From positions 1-64,000 of the forward strand of contig CAIYDT010000247.1 of NCBI GenBank assembly GCA_903924985.1: a stretch of DNA of 64,000 bases. Direction: 5' to 3'. Every line of letters begins with the position of its first letter. Position 1 is the stretch's first letter. Shown here piece after piece: positions 45,348-54,278 of the stretch. Position numbers and translations under genes: made by a program. This DNA is from an uncultured Acetobacteraceae bacterium. Its GTDB lineage: Bacteria; Pseudomonadota; Alphaproteobacteria; Acetobacterales; Acetobacteraceae. Below the pieces are notes generated by a model. The model was given only the letters and a program-made list of their open reading frames with translations. It searched no databases and was not told where the DNA came from.

Positions 45348-46471
45348 AAGGCTTCTCCTTCCGCCGCTTCCTGGCAGTGCTGAACAAAGAAACGCTGGAG
45401 ATGCGGCGGGACAAGGCAACCATTGGCCTGACGGTGATGCTGCCGCTGATCCAGCTTTTTCTATTTGGCTACGCACTGAATGCCAACCCGAGGCATCTCC
45501 CCACCGGCGTACTGGCAGCCGAGGAATCACGCTACACCCGCGACCTGGAAGCCGCGCTCAACAACACCGGCTATTTCGACCTGCGTCGCTTCACCAGCGA
45601 ACAGCAAGCCGACGATGCCCTGAAACGCGGGGAGGTGCTGTTCGTGGTGAATATCCCGCCCGGCTTCACCCGCGATGTGGACACCGGGCAGCACCCCTCC
45701 ATCCTGATGGATGCCGACGCCACCGACCCCACCGCCATCGCCCAGGCCAGCGCCGCGGTGAACGCGCTGAACGGCACGGCGTTCCAGCGCGATTTGCCGG
45801 TCGCCCTGCAGAACCTCGCGATGTCGGTGCCGTTCCAGGTCATGGTGCACGCTCGCTACAACCCGGAAGCGATCACTGCCTTGAACGTGGTCCCCGGCCT
45901 GATTGGCGTGATCCTGAGTTTCTCGACACTCGTCATCACCGCTTTGTCGATGACACGGGAGCGGGAGGCCGGGACGATGGAGAACCTGCTGTCCATGCCC
46001 GTCCGACCGCTGGAGGTGATGATGGGCAAAATCATGCCCTATGTCGGCCTGGGCTATATACAGGTGTTCTTGATCCTGGCCGTCGCCGTCGCGGTGTTCG
46101 GCGTCCCGGTGCACGGATCGATCCCGCTGCTGCTCGCCGTGCTGGGATTGTTCATCGCGTGCAATTTGGCACTGGGATTCACCTTTTCGACGATCGCTCG
46201 CACCCAGATGCAGGCGCAGCAAATGGCGCAATTCGCGCTGCTGCCGTCGATGATGTTGTCCGGTTTTATCTATCCATTCGCCGGCATGCCGCTTTGGGCG
46301 CGGGCGATCGGGGAGATGCTGCCCTTGACCCATATCATTCGCATTTGCCGCGGTATCCTGTTGAAAGGCAACGGGCTCGCCGATATCGCCCAGGACATCT
46401 GGCCAATGGCGATCTTCGCCGCGATCGCCACCACGGTCGCGGTGTGGTCGTACCGCGAAACCCTGGATTGA
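45344..46471 (+). CDS. ABC-2 type permease (YbhS/YhhJ family)
   Basis: A 375-residue membrane protein. An N-terminal helix (LTVMLPLIQLFLFGYALN) is followed by a large extracytoplasmic domain (about 55-180) and five C-terminal helices with MTREREAGTMENLLSMPVRP. This is the ABC2_membrane_3 layout of YbhS/YhhJ. It forms the membrane part of the efflux pump with the preceding genes. No second permease follows, so it probably acts as a homodimer. Confidence 0.9.
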   Translation: MKGFSFRRFLAVLNKETLEMRRDKATIGLTVMLPLIQLFLFGYALNANPRHLPTGVLAAEESRYTRDLEAALNNTGYFDLRRFTSEQQADDALKRGEVLFVVNIPPGFTRDVDTGQHPSILMDADATDPTAIAQASAAVNALNGTAFQRDLPVALQNLAMSVPFQVMVHARYNPEAITALNVVPGLIGVILSFSTLVITALSMTREREAGTMENLLSMPVRPLEVMMGKIMPYVGLGYIQVFLILAVAVAVFGVPVHGSIPLLLAVLGLFIACNLALGFTFSTIARTQMQAQQMAQFALLPSMMLSGFIYPFAGMPLWARAIGEMLPLTHIIRICRGILLKGNGLADIAQDIWPMAIFAAIATTVAVWSYRETLD

Positions 46472-46512
46472 CCGCGTAATCGGGCCTATCGTCCGATCAG
46501 GAGGACACCGCC

Positions 46513-47991
46513 ATGTTGAACACCGTCTCTTCGTTGAACCTCACCGACCCCACGCTTTTCCGTCAGGCCAATTACCTGGACGGCAAATGGGTGCAGGCGG
46601 ATGGGGGAAAAACCATCGTCGTGAAGAACCCCGCTACGGGGGAGCCGATCGGCGAGGTGCCAGCCATGGGCACCGCCGAAACCCGCCGCGCGATCGAGGC
46701 GGCGAACAAGGCCTGGCCAGCGTGGCGGGCGATGCTGGCGAAGGAACGCTCAGTCATCCTGCGCAAGCTGTCCGACCTGATGCTGGCGAACACCGACGAT
46801 CTCGGTGCCATCATGACGGCCGAACAGGGCAAACCTTTGGCCGAGAGCAAGGGCGAGATCGCCTACGCCGCCAGCTTCATCGAGTGGTTCGCCGAGGAAG
46901 GGCGCCGGGTCTACGGCGACACCATCCCGCAGAATGCGCGCGGCCGCCGCATCCTGGTGACCAAGGAGCCGATCGGCGTGTTCGCCGCCATCACCCCCTG
47001 GAACTTCCCGGCCGCTATGATCACCCGTAAGGCCGGTCCCGGCTGGGCCGCCGGCTGCACCGGGGTGATCCGGCCGGCGAGTCAGACTCCTTTTTCCGCG
47101 CTTGCCATCGCTGTTCTCGCGGAACGTGCGGGGATGCCGGCTGGCGTGTGCAACGTGCTGACCGGTCCCTCCGGCCCGATGGGCGAGGAACTCACCGGCA
47201 ACCCGCTGGTGCGCAAACTGTCCTTCACCGGCTCGACCGAGGTCGGATCCAAGCTGCTGGCGATGTGTGCGCCGACGGTGAAGAAAACCAGCATGGAGCT
47301 GGGTGGCAATGCCCCCTTCATTGTGTTTGACGACGCCGACCTGGATCAGGCCGTGCTGGGCGCCATGGCGTCGAAATACCGCAATACCGGGCAAACCTGC
47401 GTCTGCGCCAATCGCTTGCTGGTGCAGGACGGGGTCTATGACGCGTTCGCCGCCAAGCTGAAGGTTGCCGTGGAGGCCATGAAAGTCGGCAACGGCATGG
47501 AACCGGGCGTGAGCCAGGGCCCACTGATCAACGCCGACGCGGTGGCAAAGGTGGAAGAACACATTGCCGACGCAATCGGCCGCGGTGCCACCATCGTCAC
47601 CGGCGGCCACCGCCACGCCCTGGGCGGCACCTTCTTCGAACCCACCGTGCTGGCGGACGTGCCGCGCGAGGCCCTGATCTTCCGCGAAGAAACCTTCGGC
47701 CCGGTCGCCCCGCTATTCCGGTTTAGTACCGAGGAAGAGGCCATTCAGATGGCCAACGACACCGAATTTGGATTGGCGTCGTATTTCTACGCGCGCGACG
47801 TCGGCCGCATCTTCCGCGTCGCCGAGGCGCTGGAATACGGCATCATCGGGGTGAATGAGGGCATCATCTCCACCGATGTGGCGCCGTTCGGCGGGATGAA
47901 ATCGTCGGGTCTGGGACGCGAGGGTTCCAAGTACGGCATCGAAGACTACCTCGAAATCAAATACATCGCGCTCGGCGGCATCGGGACGTAA
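46513..47991 (+). CDS. gabD: Succinate-semialdehyde dehydrogenase (GabD type)
   Basis: A 492-residue aldehyde dehydrogenase very similar in motif order to E. coli GabD. The catalytic Cys lies in TGQTCVCANR, the general base Glu in SMELGGNAPF, and EYGIIGVNEGIIS and APFGGMKSSGLGREG are present. The cofactor segment reads CTGVIRPASQTP where GabD has VLKPASQTP. This replaces the Lys that helps bind the NADP phosphate with Arg. It oxidises succinate semialdehyde to succinate in GABA or related catabolism. The ATG follows CAGGAGG. Confidence 0.9.
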   Translation: MLNTVSSLNLTDPTLFRQANYLDGKWVQADGGKTIVVKNPATGEPIGEVPAMGTAETRRAIEAANKAWPAWRAMLAKERSVILRKLSDLMLANTDDLGAIMTAEQGKPLAESKGEIAYAASFIEWFAEEGRRVYGDTIPQNARGRRILVTKEPIGVFAAITPWNFPAAMITRKAGPGWAAGCTGVIRPASQTPFSALAIAVLAERAGMPAGVCNVLTGPSGPMGEELTGNPLVRKLSFTGSTEVGSKLLAMCAPTVKKTSMELGGNAPFIVFDDADLDQAVLGAMASKYRNTGQTCVCANRLLVQDGVYDAFAAKLKVAVEAMKVGNGMEPGVSQGPLINADAVAKVEEHIADAIGRGATIVTGGHRHALGGTFFEPTVLADVPREALIFREETFGPVAPLFRFSTEEEAIQMANDTEFGLASYFYARDVGRIFRVAEALEYGIIGVNEGIISTDVAPFGGMKSSGLGREGSKYGIEDYLEIKYIALGGIGT

Positions 47992-48503
47992 TGTTCGCAT
48001 TGAGGCGGGCGGCGGAAGCCGACCTGCCTTTCATCATGGAAACCGAACGGCTGCCGGGCTACGAAGCCTTCATCGGCCGTTCGGACGAAGCCCAGCATCG
48101 CGCTCGCCTGGCAAACGACCGTTGCGCCCATTTCATCGCGCTCGACGAAGATCGGCCGGTGGGCTTCGCGATCTTGCGCGACTGGAATGCCGCGAACGGA
48201 ATCACGCTGCTGATGCGGATCGCGGTGACCGAACCAGAAAAGGGCCACGGCAAAGCATTCGTGCGCGCCCTGACCGACCACGTATTCACCCAAACCCCAT
48301 GCCATCGCTTCTGGCTCGGCCAATTCCCGGACAACGCCCGTGCCCGGCATGTTTATGAATCATCCGGCTTCATCGCCGAGGGCGTCGCGCGTGGCAACGT
48401 ATTTTTGTTCGGCAGGCATCGCGACGAATTAATTCTGGCCATTCTGCGCCCGGAGTGGGAGGCTCTACCGGCCCGAAATTCAGCTTCCGGCAACGTCGTG
48501 TGA
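47991..48503 (+). CDS. GNAT-family N-acetyltransferase
   Basis: A 170-residue acetyltransferase. The acetyl-CoA loop is the degenerate EPEKGHGKAFVRAL (usual QxxGxG), and LGQFPDNARARHVYESSGFI gives the final NxxAxxxYxxxGF motif. It begins on the last base of gabD (TAATG), so it is translationally coupled. The acceptor substrate is unknown. Its 3' end overlaps the convergent binding-protein gene by 24 nt. Confidence 0.87.
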   Translation: MFALRRAAEADLPFIMETERLPGYEAFIGRSDEAQHRARLANDRCAHFIALDEDRPVGFAILRDWNAANGITLLMRIAVTEPEKGHGKAFVRALTDHVFTQTPCHRFWLGQFPDNARARHVYESSGFIAEGVARGNVFLFGRHRDELILAILRPEWEALPARNSASGNVV

Positions 48504-49487
48504 TTCCTCGAAAAACATATCCTGCCAGCGTGGCGCGGTGCGCTTGATACGGCCCACTTTCTTCATGAATTCAGCGAATGCCATCGTCTGTAGGGGCACG
48601 GTGGTATATTCCACGTCCGGGTCTTGCACCCATTGAGCGAACTGGTCGACGCCCACCTGCTTATCGCCGGTCATGGCCAAATAGAGTTCCGCCGTTTTTC
48701 GGGGTTCGGCTTTGATGAAGGCGTTTGCCTCTTTCTGTGCGCCCAGCACGGCGGCGCAGATTTTCGGGTTGGCGTCGTGGAATTTCTTGGCCGCGAGCAG
48801 CACGCCGTTTGTGTGTTTACCGCCGGTCACGTCGTACGATTTCATCACCTGGTGCATGCCGGGCATCGCAAGTTCGTAATAATAGAACGGGGAACTGGCG
48901 AGGTGGCAGGTAATCTCAGACATGCCTCCGACGATCGCCGCCATGGCATCGGGGTGCGCCAGCGTAACGGTCAGCGGATCCAGGCGGGCATACTGGTCGA
49001 ACCCCCATTTCTGCGCAGCCGCCATTTCCAGGGTCAGCGCGTGGCCGGTGATTTTGACCCCAGGCAGCGCGATGCGGTCCTTTTCGGTCAGGTCTCCGAT
49101 CGAGCGGATGCGATCCTGCCGGGTCACCATCACGAAGGGCATGCATTGCAACGCGGATAACGCCCGCACTTCCTGCGGGGTGCCGGCGGTTTTGTCCCAC
49201 AGCGTGGCCAGCGTGGTGCCACCTGGCCCGATAAAATCGGCTTGTCCCGCCAGCAGCGCGTCGATCTGCGGGCCGGGACCGCCGAGCACGGACCACTCGA
49301 CTTTGAGGCCGGGGATGCCGACGCGAGCGGCGTGTTGTTCGACCAGACCTTGGCGCTCCATCACCATCATCGACATGTAGCCGAGGCCGTATTGCTTGGA
49401 GATGCGCACGACCGGGGCTTCCGCTCGTGCTGGGCGGATCAGGGTGGGGAGGGCGAGAACGGCGGCTCCGAAATCGCGGCGGCGCAT
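48480..49487 (-). CDS. NitT/TauT-type ABC solute-binding protein (orphan)
   Basis: A 335-residue periplasmic binding protein. It opens MRRRDFGAAVLALPTLIRPARA, a twin-arginine-like signal peptide. The body matches SsuA/TauA-type proteins (QYGLGYMSMMVMERQGLVEQ, GQADFIGPGGTTLA). These bind taurine, sulfonates, nitrate or similar small molecules. No permease or ATPase of that type is adjacent, so it must share a transporter elsewhere. The ATG at 49487 follows AGGAG. Confidence 0.87.
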   Translation of the reverse strand: MRRRDFGAAVLALPTLIRPARAEAPVVRISKQYGLGYMSMMVMERQGLVEQHAARVGIPGLKVEWSVLGGPGPQIDALLAGQADFIGPGGTTLATLWDKTAGTPQEVRALSALQCMPFVMVTRQDRIRSIGDLTEKDRIALPGVKITGHALTLEMAAAQKWGFDQYARLDPLTVTLAHPDAMAAIVGGMSEITCHLASSPFYYYELAMPGMHQVMKSYDVTGGKHTNGVLLAAKKFHDANPKICAAVLGAQKEANAFIKAEPRKTAELYLAMTGDKQVGVDQFAQWVQDPDVEYTTVPLQTMAFAEFMKKVGRIKRTAPRWQDMFFEESHDVAGS

Positions 49488-49571
49488 GGCTGGTACTCCT
49501 GGACGGTGCGTGACCTTGCCACGCTGGCGGTGCGGCCACAAATTGGGCGGATCAAGAGAAGGATGGCCAAG

Positions 49572-50939
49572 ATGGACTTCGACCTGTTCGTGATCGGCGG
49601 CGGCTCGGGCGGCGTACGGTGCGCGCGCATCGCGTCCGGCCATGGCGCGCGCGTGGGCGTCGCGGAGGAGCGGTTCTGGGGCGGCACCTGCGTCAACGTC
49701 GGCTGCGTGCCGAAGAAGTTGCTGGTGCAGGCGGGCGAGTATGGCGCCTGGGCCGACGATGCGGCGGGTTTTGGCTGGACGATCAAGAAGGGCCCGCACG
49801 ATTGGGACAAGCTGATCGCGGCCAAGGACAAGGAGATCAACCGCCTGAACGGCATCTACCGCCGCCTGTTGGATGGCGCCGGCTGCAAGATCTTCGATGC
49901 TCGGGCGACTTTCATCGACGCGCATACGCTGGATGTCGGTGGGCAGCGCATCACCGCCGAACATATCGTTATCGCGACGGGCGGGCATCCGGAGCGGGTT
50001 CCGGTTCCGGGCGCCGAACTGGCGATCATTTCAGATGATACGTTCTATTTGCCGGTCATGCCGAAGAAGATCGCCATCGTCGGATCGGGTTTCATCGCGG
50101 TGGAATTCGCCGGCATTTTCCAGGCGCTGGGCGCGGAGGTGCATCTGATTTACCGCCAGCCGCTGCCGTTGCGCGGGTTCGACCAGGACCTCCGCGAAGG
50201 CTTGGCGGAAGCTTTGGCGACACAGGGCGTTACCCTGCACCCGTCCTGCAACCCGGAGAAAATCGAAGCCAACGGCGAGGGCCGCATCCTGACCTATGGT
50301 GGCGGGCAAAAGCTGGAGGTGGACACGGTTTTCTTCGCCACCGGCCGCCGCGCGGCCACGGAGCGCATGGGGCTGGAAAACGCCGGCGTGACCGTGAACA
50401 AAGCCGGCGCCGTGGTCATCGACACCAAACTCCGCACCGCGCAGCCGAACATCTACGCCATCGGCGACGTAACGGACCGGATCAACCTCACGCCCTTCGC
50501 GATTGCCGAGGGCCACGCGCTGGCGGACTCCCTGTTCGGTAAGAACCCGCGTTCGGTGTCGCTGGCGAACGTCCCGGCGGCGGTGTTCTCCACCCCGCCC
50601 ATCGGAACCGTTGGGCTGACGGAAGAACAGGCCGCGTTGGAGGGGCCGGTCGATGTCTACGTCGCCAAATTCACCCCGATGCGGCACACCCTGTCCGGTC
50701 GCGCCCGCAAGACCATGATGAAGTTGGTCGTAGATCAGGCGACGCAGAAAGTTGTCGGCGCCCATATGCTGGGGGAGGACGCGCCAGAGCTGATCCAGGG
50801 CATTGCCATCGCCGTGGTCATGGGTGCCACCAAGGCCGATTTCGACCGCACCATCGGGATACACCCAACGGCGGCGGAAGAATTCGTCACCATGCGAACC
50901 CGCACACGCGTAGCGGGGGTCGCGCAAGCCGCTGAATAG
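49572..50939 (+). CDS. gor: Glutathione-disulfide reductase
   Basis: A 455-residue FAD-dependent disulfide reductase. The FAD site is FVIGGGSGGVR, the redox pair is Cys40 and Cys45 in GTCVNVGCVPKK, NAD(P)H binding is at VGSGFIAVEFAGI and the C-terminal active-site His lies in GIHPTAAEE. The pattern matches plant/bacterial glutathione reductases. ATG 49572 is preferred because AGAAGG sits 9 nt upstream; ATG 49563 directly abuts that ribosome site. Confidence 0.9.
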   Translation: MDFDLFVIGGGSGGVRCARIASGHGARVGVAEERFWGGTCVNVGCVPKKLLVQAGEYGAWADDAAGFGWTIKKGPHDWDKLIAAKDKEINRLNGIYRRLLDGAGCKIFDARATFIDAHTLDVGGQRITAEHIVIATGGHPERVPVPGAELAIISDDTFYLPVMPKKIAIVGSGFIAVEFAGIFQALGAEVHLIYRQPLPLRGFDQDLREGLAEALATQGVTLHPSCNPEKIEANGEGRILTYGGGQKLEVDTVFFATGRRAATERMGLENAGVTVNKAGAVVIDTKLRTAQPNIYAIGDVTDRINLTPFAIAEGHALADSLFGKNPRSVSLANVPAAVFSTPPIGTVGLTEEQAALEGPVDVYVAKFTPMRHTLSGRARKTMMKLVVDQATQKVVGAHMLGEDAPELIQGIAIAVVMGATKADFDRTIGIHPTAAEEFVTMRTRTRVAGVAQAAE

Positions 50940-50968
50940 AGCGGTTATCGCTACAGGGAGGGAGCATA

Positions 50969-52540
50969 ATGAAAAGACGTACATTCCTCGCCACCGCGGG
51001 GGTCGCTGCTTTGGCGCGGCCGGCTATCGGGGCCACCGCGAAAACACTGATCTTCGTGCCGCAAACCAACCTCACCAGCCTGGACCCGGTGTGGACCACG
51101 GCCACCGTCACCCGCAATTTCGCGCTGATGGTTTACGAGGGCCTGTACGGCCGCGATCAGGCGTTCAACCCGAAGCCGCAAATGGTGGAGGGCCACGTCA
51201 TCGACAACGACGGCCTGCGCTGGACGATGAAGCTGCGGGCGGGCCTGTTCTGGCACGACGGCACGAAGGTGCTGGCACGCGATTGCCTCGCGTCGTTGCA
51301 GCGCTGGCTGAAGCGCGATCCCACCAGCGTGATCATCGACGCCCGCGTCGCGGAGATTACCGCGCCGGACGACCGCACCCTGGTCTGGCGCCTGAAAAAG
51401 CCATTCCCGCTATTGGCGCATTTCCTGTCCAAGGTGCAGCCGCAGCCCGTGATGATGCCGGAGCGTCTGGCCGCCACCGACCCATTCAAGCAGATCACCG
51501 AAATCGTCGGCTGCGGCCCGTTGCGCTTTCTGAAAGATGAGTTCGTGTCGGGCGCACACGCCGGTTTCGCTCGGTTCGACAAGTACACGCCTCGGCAGGA
51601 ACCGCCGTCCTACACCGCCGGCGGGCACAAGGTGAACGTGGACAGGGTGGAATGGCGGGTGATCCCCGACTCCGCCACCGCCGCCAATGCGCTTACAGCG
51701 GGGGAGGTCGATTGGGTCGAGCTGCCGCAGCCCGATCTGATCCCGATGCTGAAGAAGGCGTCTGGTGTGACCACCGGGTTGATCGATCTCTACGGCACCG
51801 TCTCCCTGTTGCGCCCGAACCATCTGCACGGGCCCACCAACAACCCGGGCGTCCGGCGTGCCATGCTGGCGGCCATCGATCAGCGGGAGACGATGACGGC
51901 GGCGATGGGCGATGATCCGACGACCTGGAAAGCGCCGATGGGATTCGTGGTGCCGGGTTCGCCCTCGGCGTCCGAAGCGGGGATGGAGAATGTGCGCGTT
52001 CGTAAGAGCATCGATGAGCTCAAGCGTATGCTCGATCGGGCGAAGTATGGCGGGGAAACGCTGGTGTTGATGCACCCGACCGACCAGCTGATTTATCACG
52101 CGGTCGCCACCGTGGCGGCGGACGCTTTCCGCAAGATCGGCATGACCGTGGACGACCAGTTGGTGGACTGGGGCACGGTCGTGCAGCGCCGCCCCTCGAA
52201 GGAGCCGCCGGATAAAGGTGGCTGGGGGATGTTCCCCGCCGGTGCACCCGGGCCGGAGTTCGCCGACCCGTTGCTGCCCAATCCCATGCGCAGCAACGGC
52301 GCCAAGGCCTGGTTCGGATGGCCGGACGATCCGCGGATCGAGACTGCCTACGAAGCCTGGATTGACGCCAGGTCCGACGCGGAACGCCGCAAGCTGGAGG
52401 CCGATTATCAGCTCGCGGCGTTCGACTCGGTGCCGATCATCCCCTGCGGGCAATACCTGCCGCATGCGGCCTGGCGGTCGAACCTGACGGGATTGGTGAA
52501 GGGCTCCGCACCCGTCTTCTGGGGGGTGGAGAAGGGGTAG
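50969..52540 (+). CDS. ABC solute-binding protein, family 5 (orphan)
   Basis: A 523-residue DppA-like binding protein. The signal MKRRTFLATAGVAALARPAI looks twin-arginine-like. The body begins FVPQTNLTSLDPVWTTATVT, and includes QMVEGHVIDNDGLRWTMKLR and NNPGVRRAMLAAIDQRE. It resembles the minus-strand protein at 56351-57919 in layout, so the two are paralogues. No permease genes lie next to either. A GGGAGGGAG ribosome site precedes the ATG. The ligand is unknown. Confidence 0.88.
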   Translation: MKRRTFLATAGVAALARPAIGATAKTLIFVPQTNLTSLDPVWTTATVTRNFALMVYEGLYGRDQAFNPKPQMVEGHVIDNDGLRWTMKLRAGLFWHDGTKVLARDCLASLQRWLKRDPTSVIIDARVAEITAPDDRTLVWRLKKPFPLLAHFLSKVQPQPVMMPERLAATDPFKQITEIVGCGPLRFLKDEFVSGAHAGFARFDKYTPRQEPPSYTAGGHKVNVDRVEWRVIPDSATAANALTAGEVDWVELPQPDLIPMLKKASGVTTGLIDLYGTVSLLRPNHLHGPTNNPGVRRAMLAAIDQRETMTAAMGDDPTTWKAPMGFVVPGSPSASEAGMENVRVRKSIDELKRMLDRAKYGGETLVLMHPTDQLIYHAVATVAADAFRKIGMTVDDQLVDWGTVVQRRPSKEPPDKGGWGMFPAGAPGPEFADPLLPNPMRSNGAKAWFGWPDDPRIETAYEAWIDARSDAERRKLEADYQLAAFDSVPIIPCGQYLPHAAWRSNLTGLVKGSAPVFWGVEKG

Positions 52541-52645
52541 CGTCCGACCGGCATTTATACCGTCATGGTCGGCACCGGTTCGCCGCCGCTTCCTGAGCCA
52601 ACCACCGGCGGTTACACTTCGCCCACTCGGCCAGGGGAAACCACT

Positions 52646-54256
52646 ATGCAAGCAGATTACGTGATTGTCGGCGCCGGTTCGGCGGGTTGCGTCCTCGCGA
52701 ATCGTTTGACCGAGGACCCCGCCACGCGGGTCATTTTGATCGAGGCCGGTGGCCGCGACCTCAATCCGCTGATCCACATTCCGGCCGGTTACATCAAGCT
52801 GCTGGATCACCCCACATTGACCTGGGGTTACAAGGCCGAACCGGATGAGGGCATCAACGGCCGTTCCATCAATTATCCGCGCGGCAAGGTGCTGGGCGGA
52901 TCGTCGTCCATCAACGGCATGATCTACGTGCGCGGCCAGCCCGAGGATTTCGACCACTGGTCGCAGCTCGGCAACCGCGGTTGGTCCTGGGACGATGTGC
53001 TGCCCTACTTCAAGAAGGCGGAAAACTGGGAGGGTCAGGCCGACGGCGTGCATGGTAAGGGCGGCCCGTTGTACACATCGCGCACCGCCGACATGCCGCT
53101 GCTGTGCCAAGCGGCGATCGAGGCAGGGCAGCAGCTTGGCCTCGCGTACCGCGCAGACGTCAACGATCTGCCGGCGGGGTTCGGCGATCATATCGGCTGG
53201 GTGCAGCAAACCCGCGGCGGGCGTTTCCGTGCCAGCGCGGCGCGATCGTACCTGCGGCCGGCGATGACGCGGCCGAATTTGCAGGTTATTACCAAGGCGA
53301 TGGTGCACCGCGTGTTGTTCGACGGTACGCGCGCAACCGGCGTCGAATTTTCTCGCGGCGGGGTCATCGATCGTGCCGATGCGTCCGGTGAGGTGATCTT
53401 GTCGGCCGGGGCAATCGGCTCCCCGCACATCCTGCAACTCTCGGGCGTCGGCGATCCCGATCACCTCGAACGGGTCGGCATTCCGTTGCATCACGCGCTG
53501 AAAGGCGTGGGTAAGAATTTCCAGGACCATTTTCTTGCCCGGTTATCTTGCGACGTCGAAGGTGCGCCGTCTCTGAATCAGAAATCCCGCGGCCTGGGAC
53601 TGGTGCAGGAGGTCTTGCGTTATGTGCTGACCGGCAAAGGCATCCTGACCTATGCCGCGTCGCTGGTGGCGGCATCGGTGAAAGTGCTGGAGGAGTCGGC
53701 GACTCCCGATGTGCAGGTGGTGTTCGCCAATGCCAGCTACGCGCCAGGGGCGACGCGGGTGTTGGACCACGTGCCCGGTATGACCGCCGGCATGTGGCAG
53801 ATGCGCCCGCTCAGCCGGGGCTACGTGGAGGCGAGGTCGCCTCGGCCGGAGGATCAACCGGCCATCAACCCCCGTTACCTCGCCGACGAACGGGACCGCC
53901 GTGCGGCGATTGGGGGATTGCGCTTCATCCGGCGTTTGTTCGCGGCGCCGGCGTTGGCGCGATATGTCGTTCGGGAAACGCCCGCCAGCGCGGACCTGCA
54001 AACCGATGACGAGTTGCTGGAATACCTGCGCGAGACCGGCTCGACCGTGTTTCACGCAACGTGTTCATGCCGCATGGGGCCCGATTCGATGTCGGTGGTG
54101 GACGATCAATTGCGGGTGCACGGATTGCAGGGGTTACGGGTGATCGATGCCTCTGTGATGCCGGCGGTGACATCGACCAACACCAATGCGCCGACCATCA
54201 TGATCGCGGAAAAGGGTGCGGCGATGGTGCGAGCGGCGGCACGCGCGACGGCCTAG
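52646..54256 (+). CDS. GMC-family oxidoreductase (choline-dehydrogenase-like)
   Basis: A 536-residue flavoenzyme. The FAD dinucleotide site is VIVGAGSAGCVLANRL, with GMC signature 1 at GKVLGGSSSINGMIYVRG and signature 2 at SAGAIGSPHILQLSGVG. The catalytic His is in GSTVFHATCSCRMG and the partner Asn in STNTNAPTIMIAEKGA. It oxidises an alcohol; the substrate is not predictable. The ATG at 52646 follows CAGGGGAAA. A longer in-frame start upstream has no ribosome site. Confidence 0.9.
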   Translation: MQADYVIVGAGSAGCVLANRLTEDPATRVILIEAGGRDLNPLIHIPAGYIKLLDHPTLTWGYKAEPDEGINGRSINYPRGKVLGGSSSINGMIYVRGQPEDFDHWSQLGNRGWSWDDVLPYFKKAENWEGQADGVHGKGGPLYTSRTADMPLLCQAAIEAGQQLGLAYRADVNDLPAGFGDHIGWVQQTRGGRFRASAARSYLRPAMTRPNLQVITKAMVHRVLFDGTRATGVEFSRGGVIDRADASGEVILSAGAIGSPHILQLSGVGDPDHLERVGIPLHHALKGVGKNFQDHFLARLSCDVEGAPSLNQKSRGLGLVQEVLRYVLTGKGILTYAASLVAASVKVLEESATPDVQVVFANASYAPGATRVLDHVPGMTAGMWQMRPLSRGYVEARSPRPEDQPAINPRYLADERDRRAAIGGLRFIRRLFAAPALARYVVRETPASADLQTDDELLEYLRETGSTVFHATCSCRMGPDSMSVVDDQLRVHGLQGLRVIDASVMPAVTSTNTNAPTIMIAEKGAAMVRAAARATA

Positions 54257-54278
54257 AGCGCCTTCCGCTGCTCTTCGC

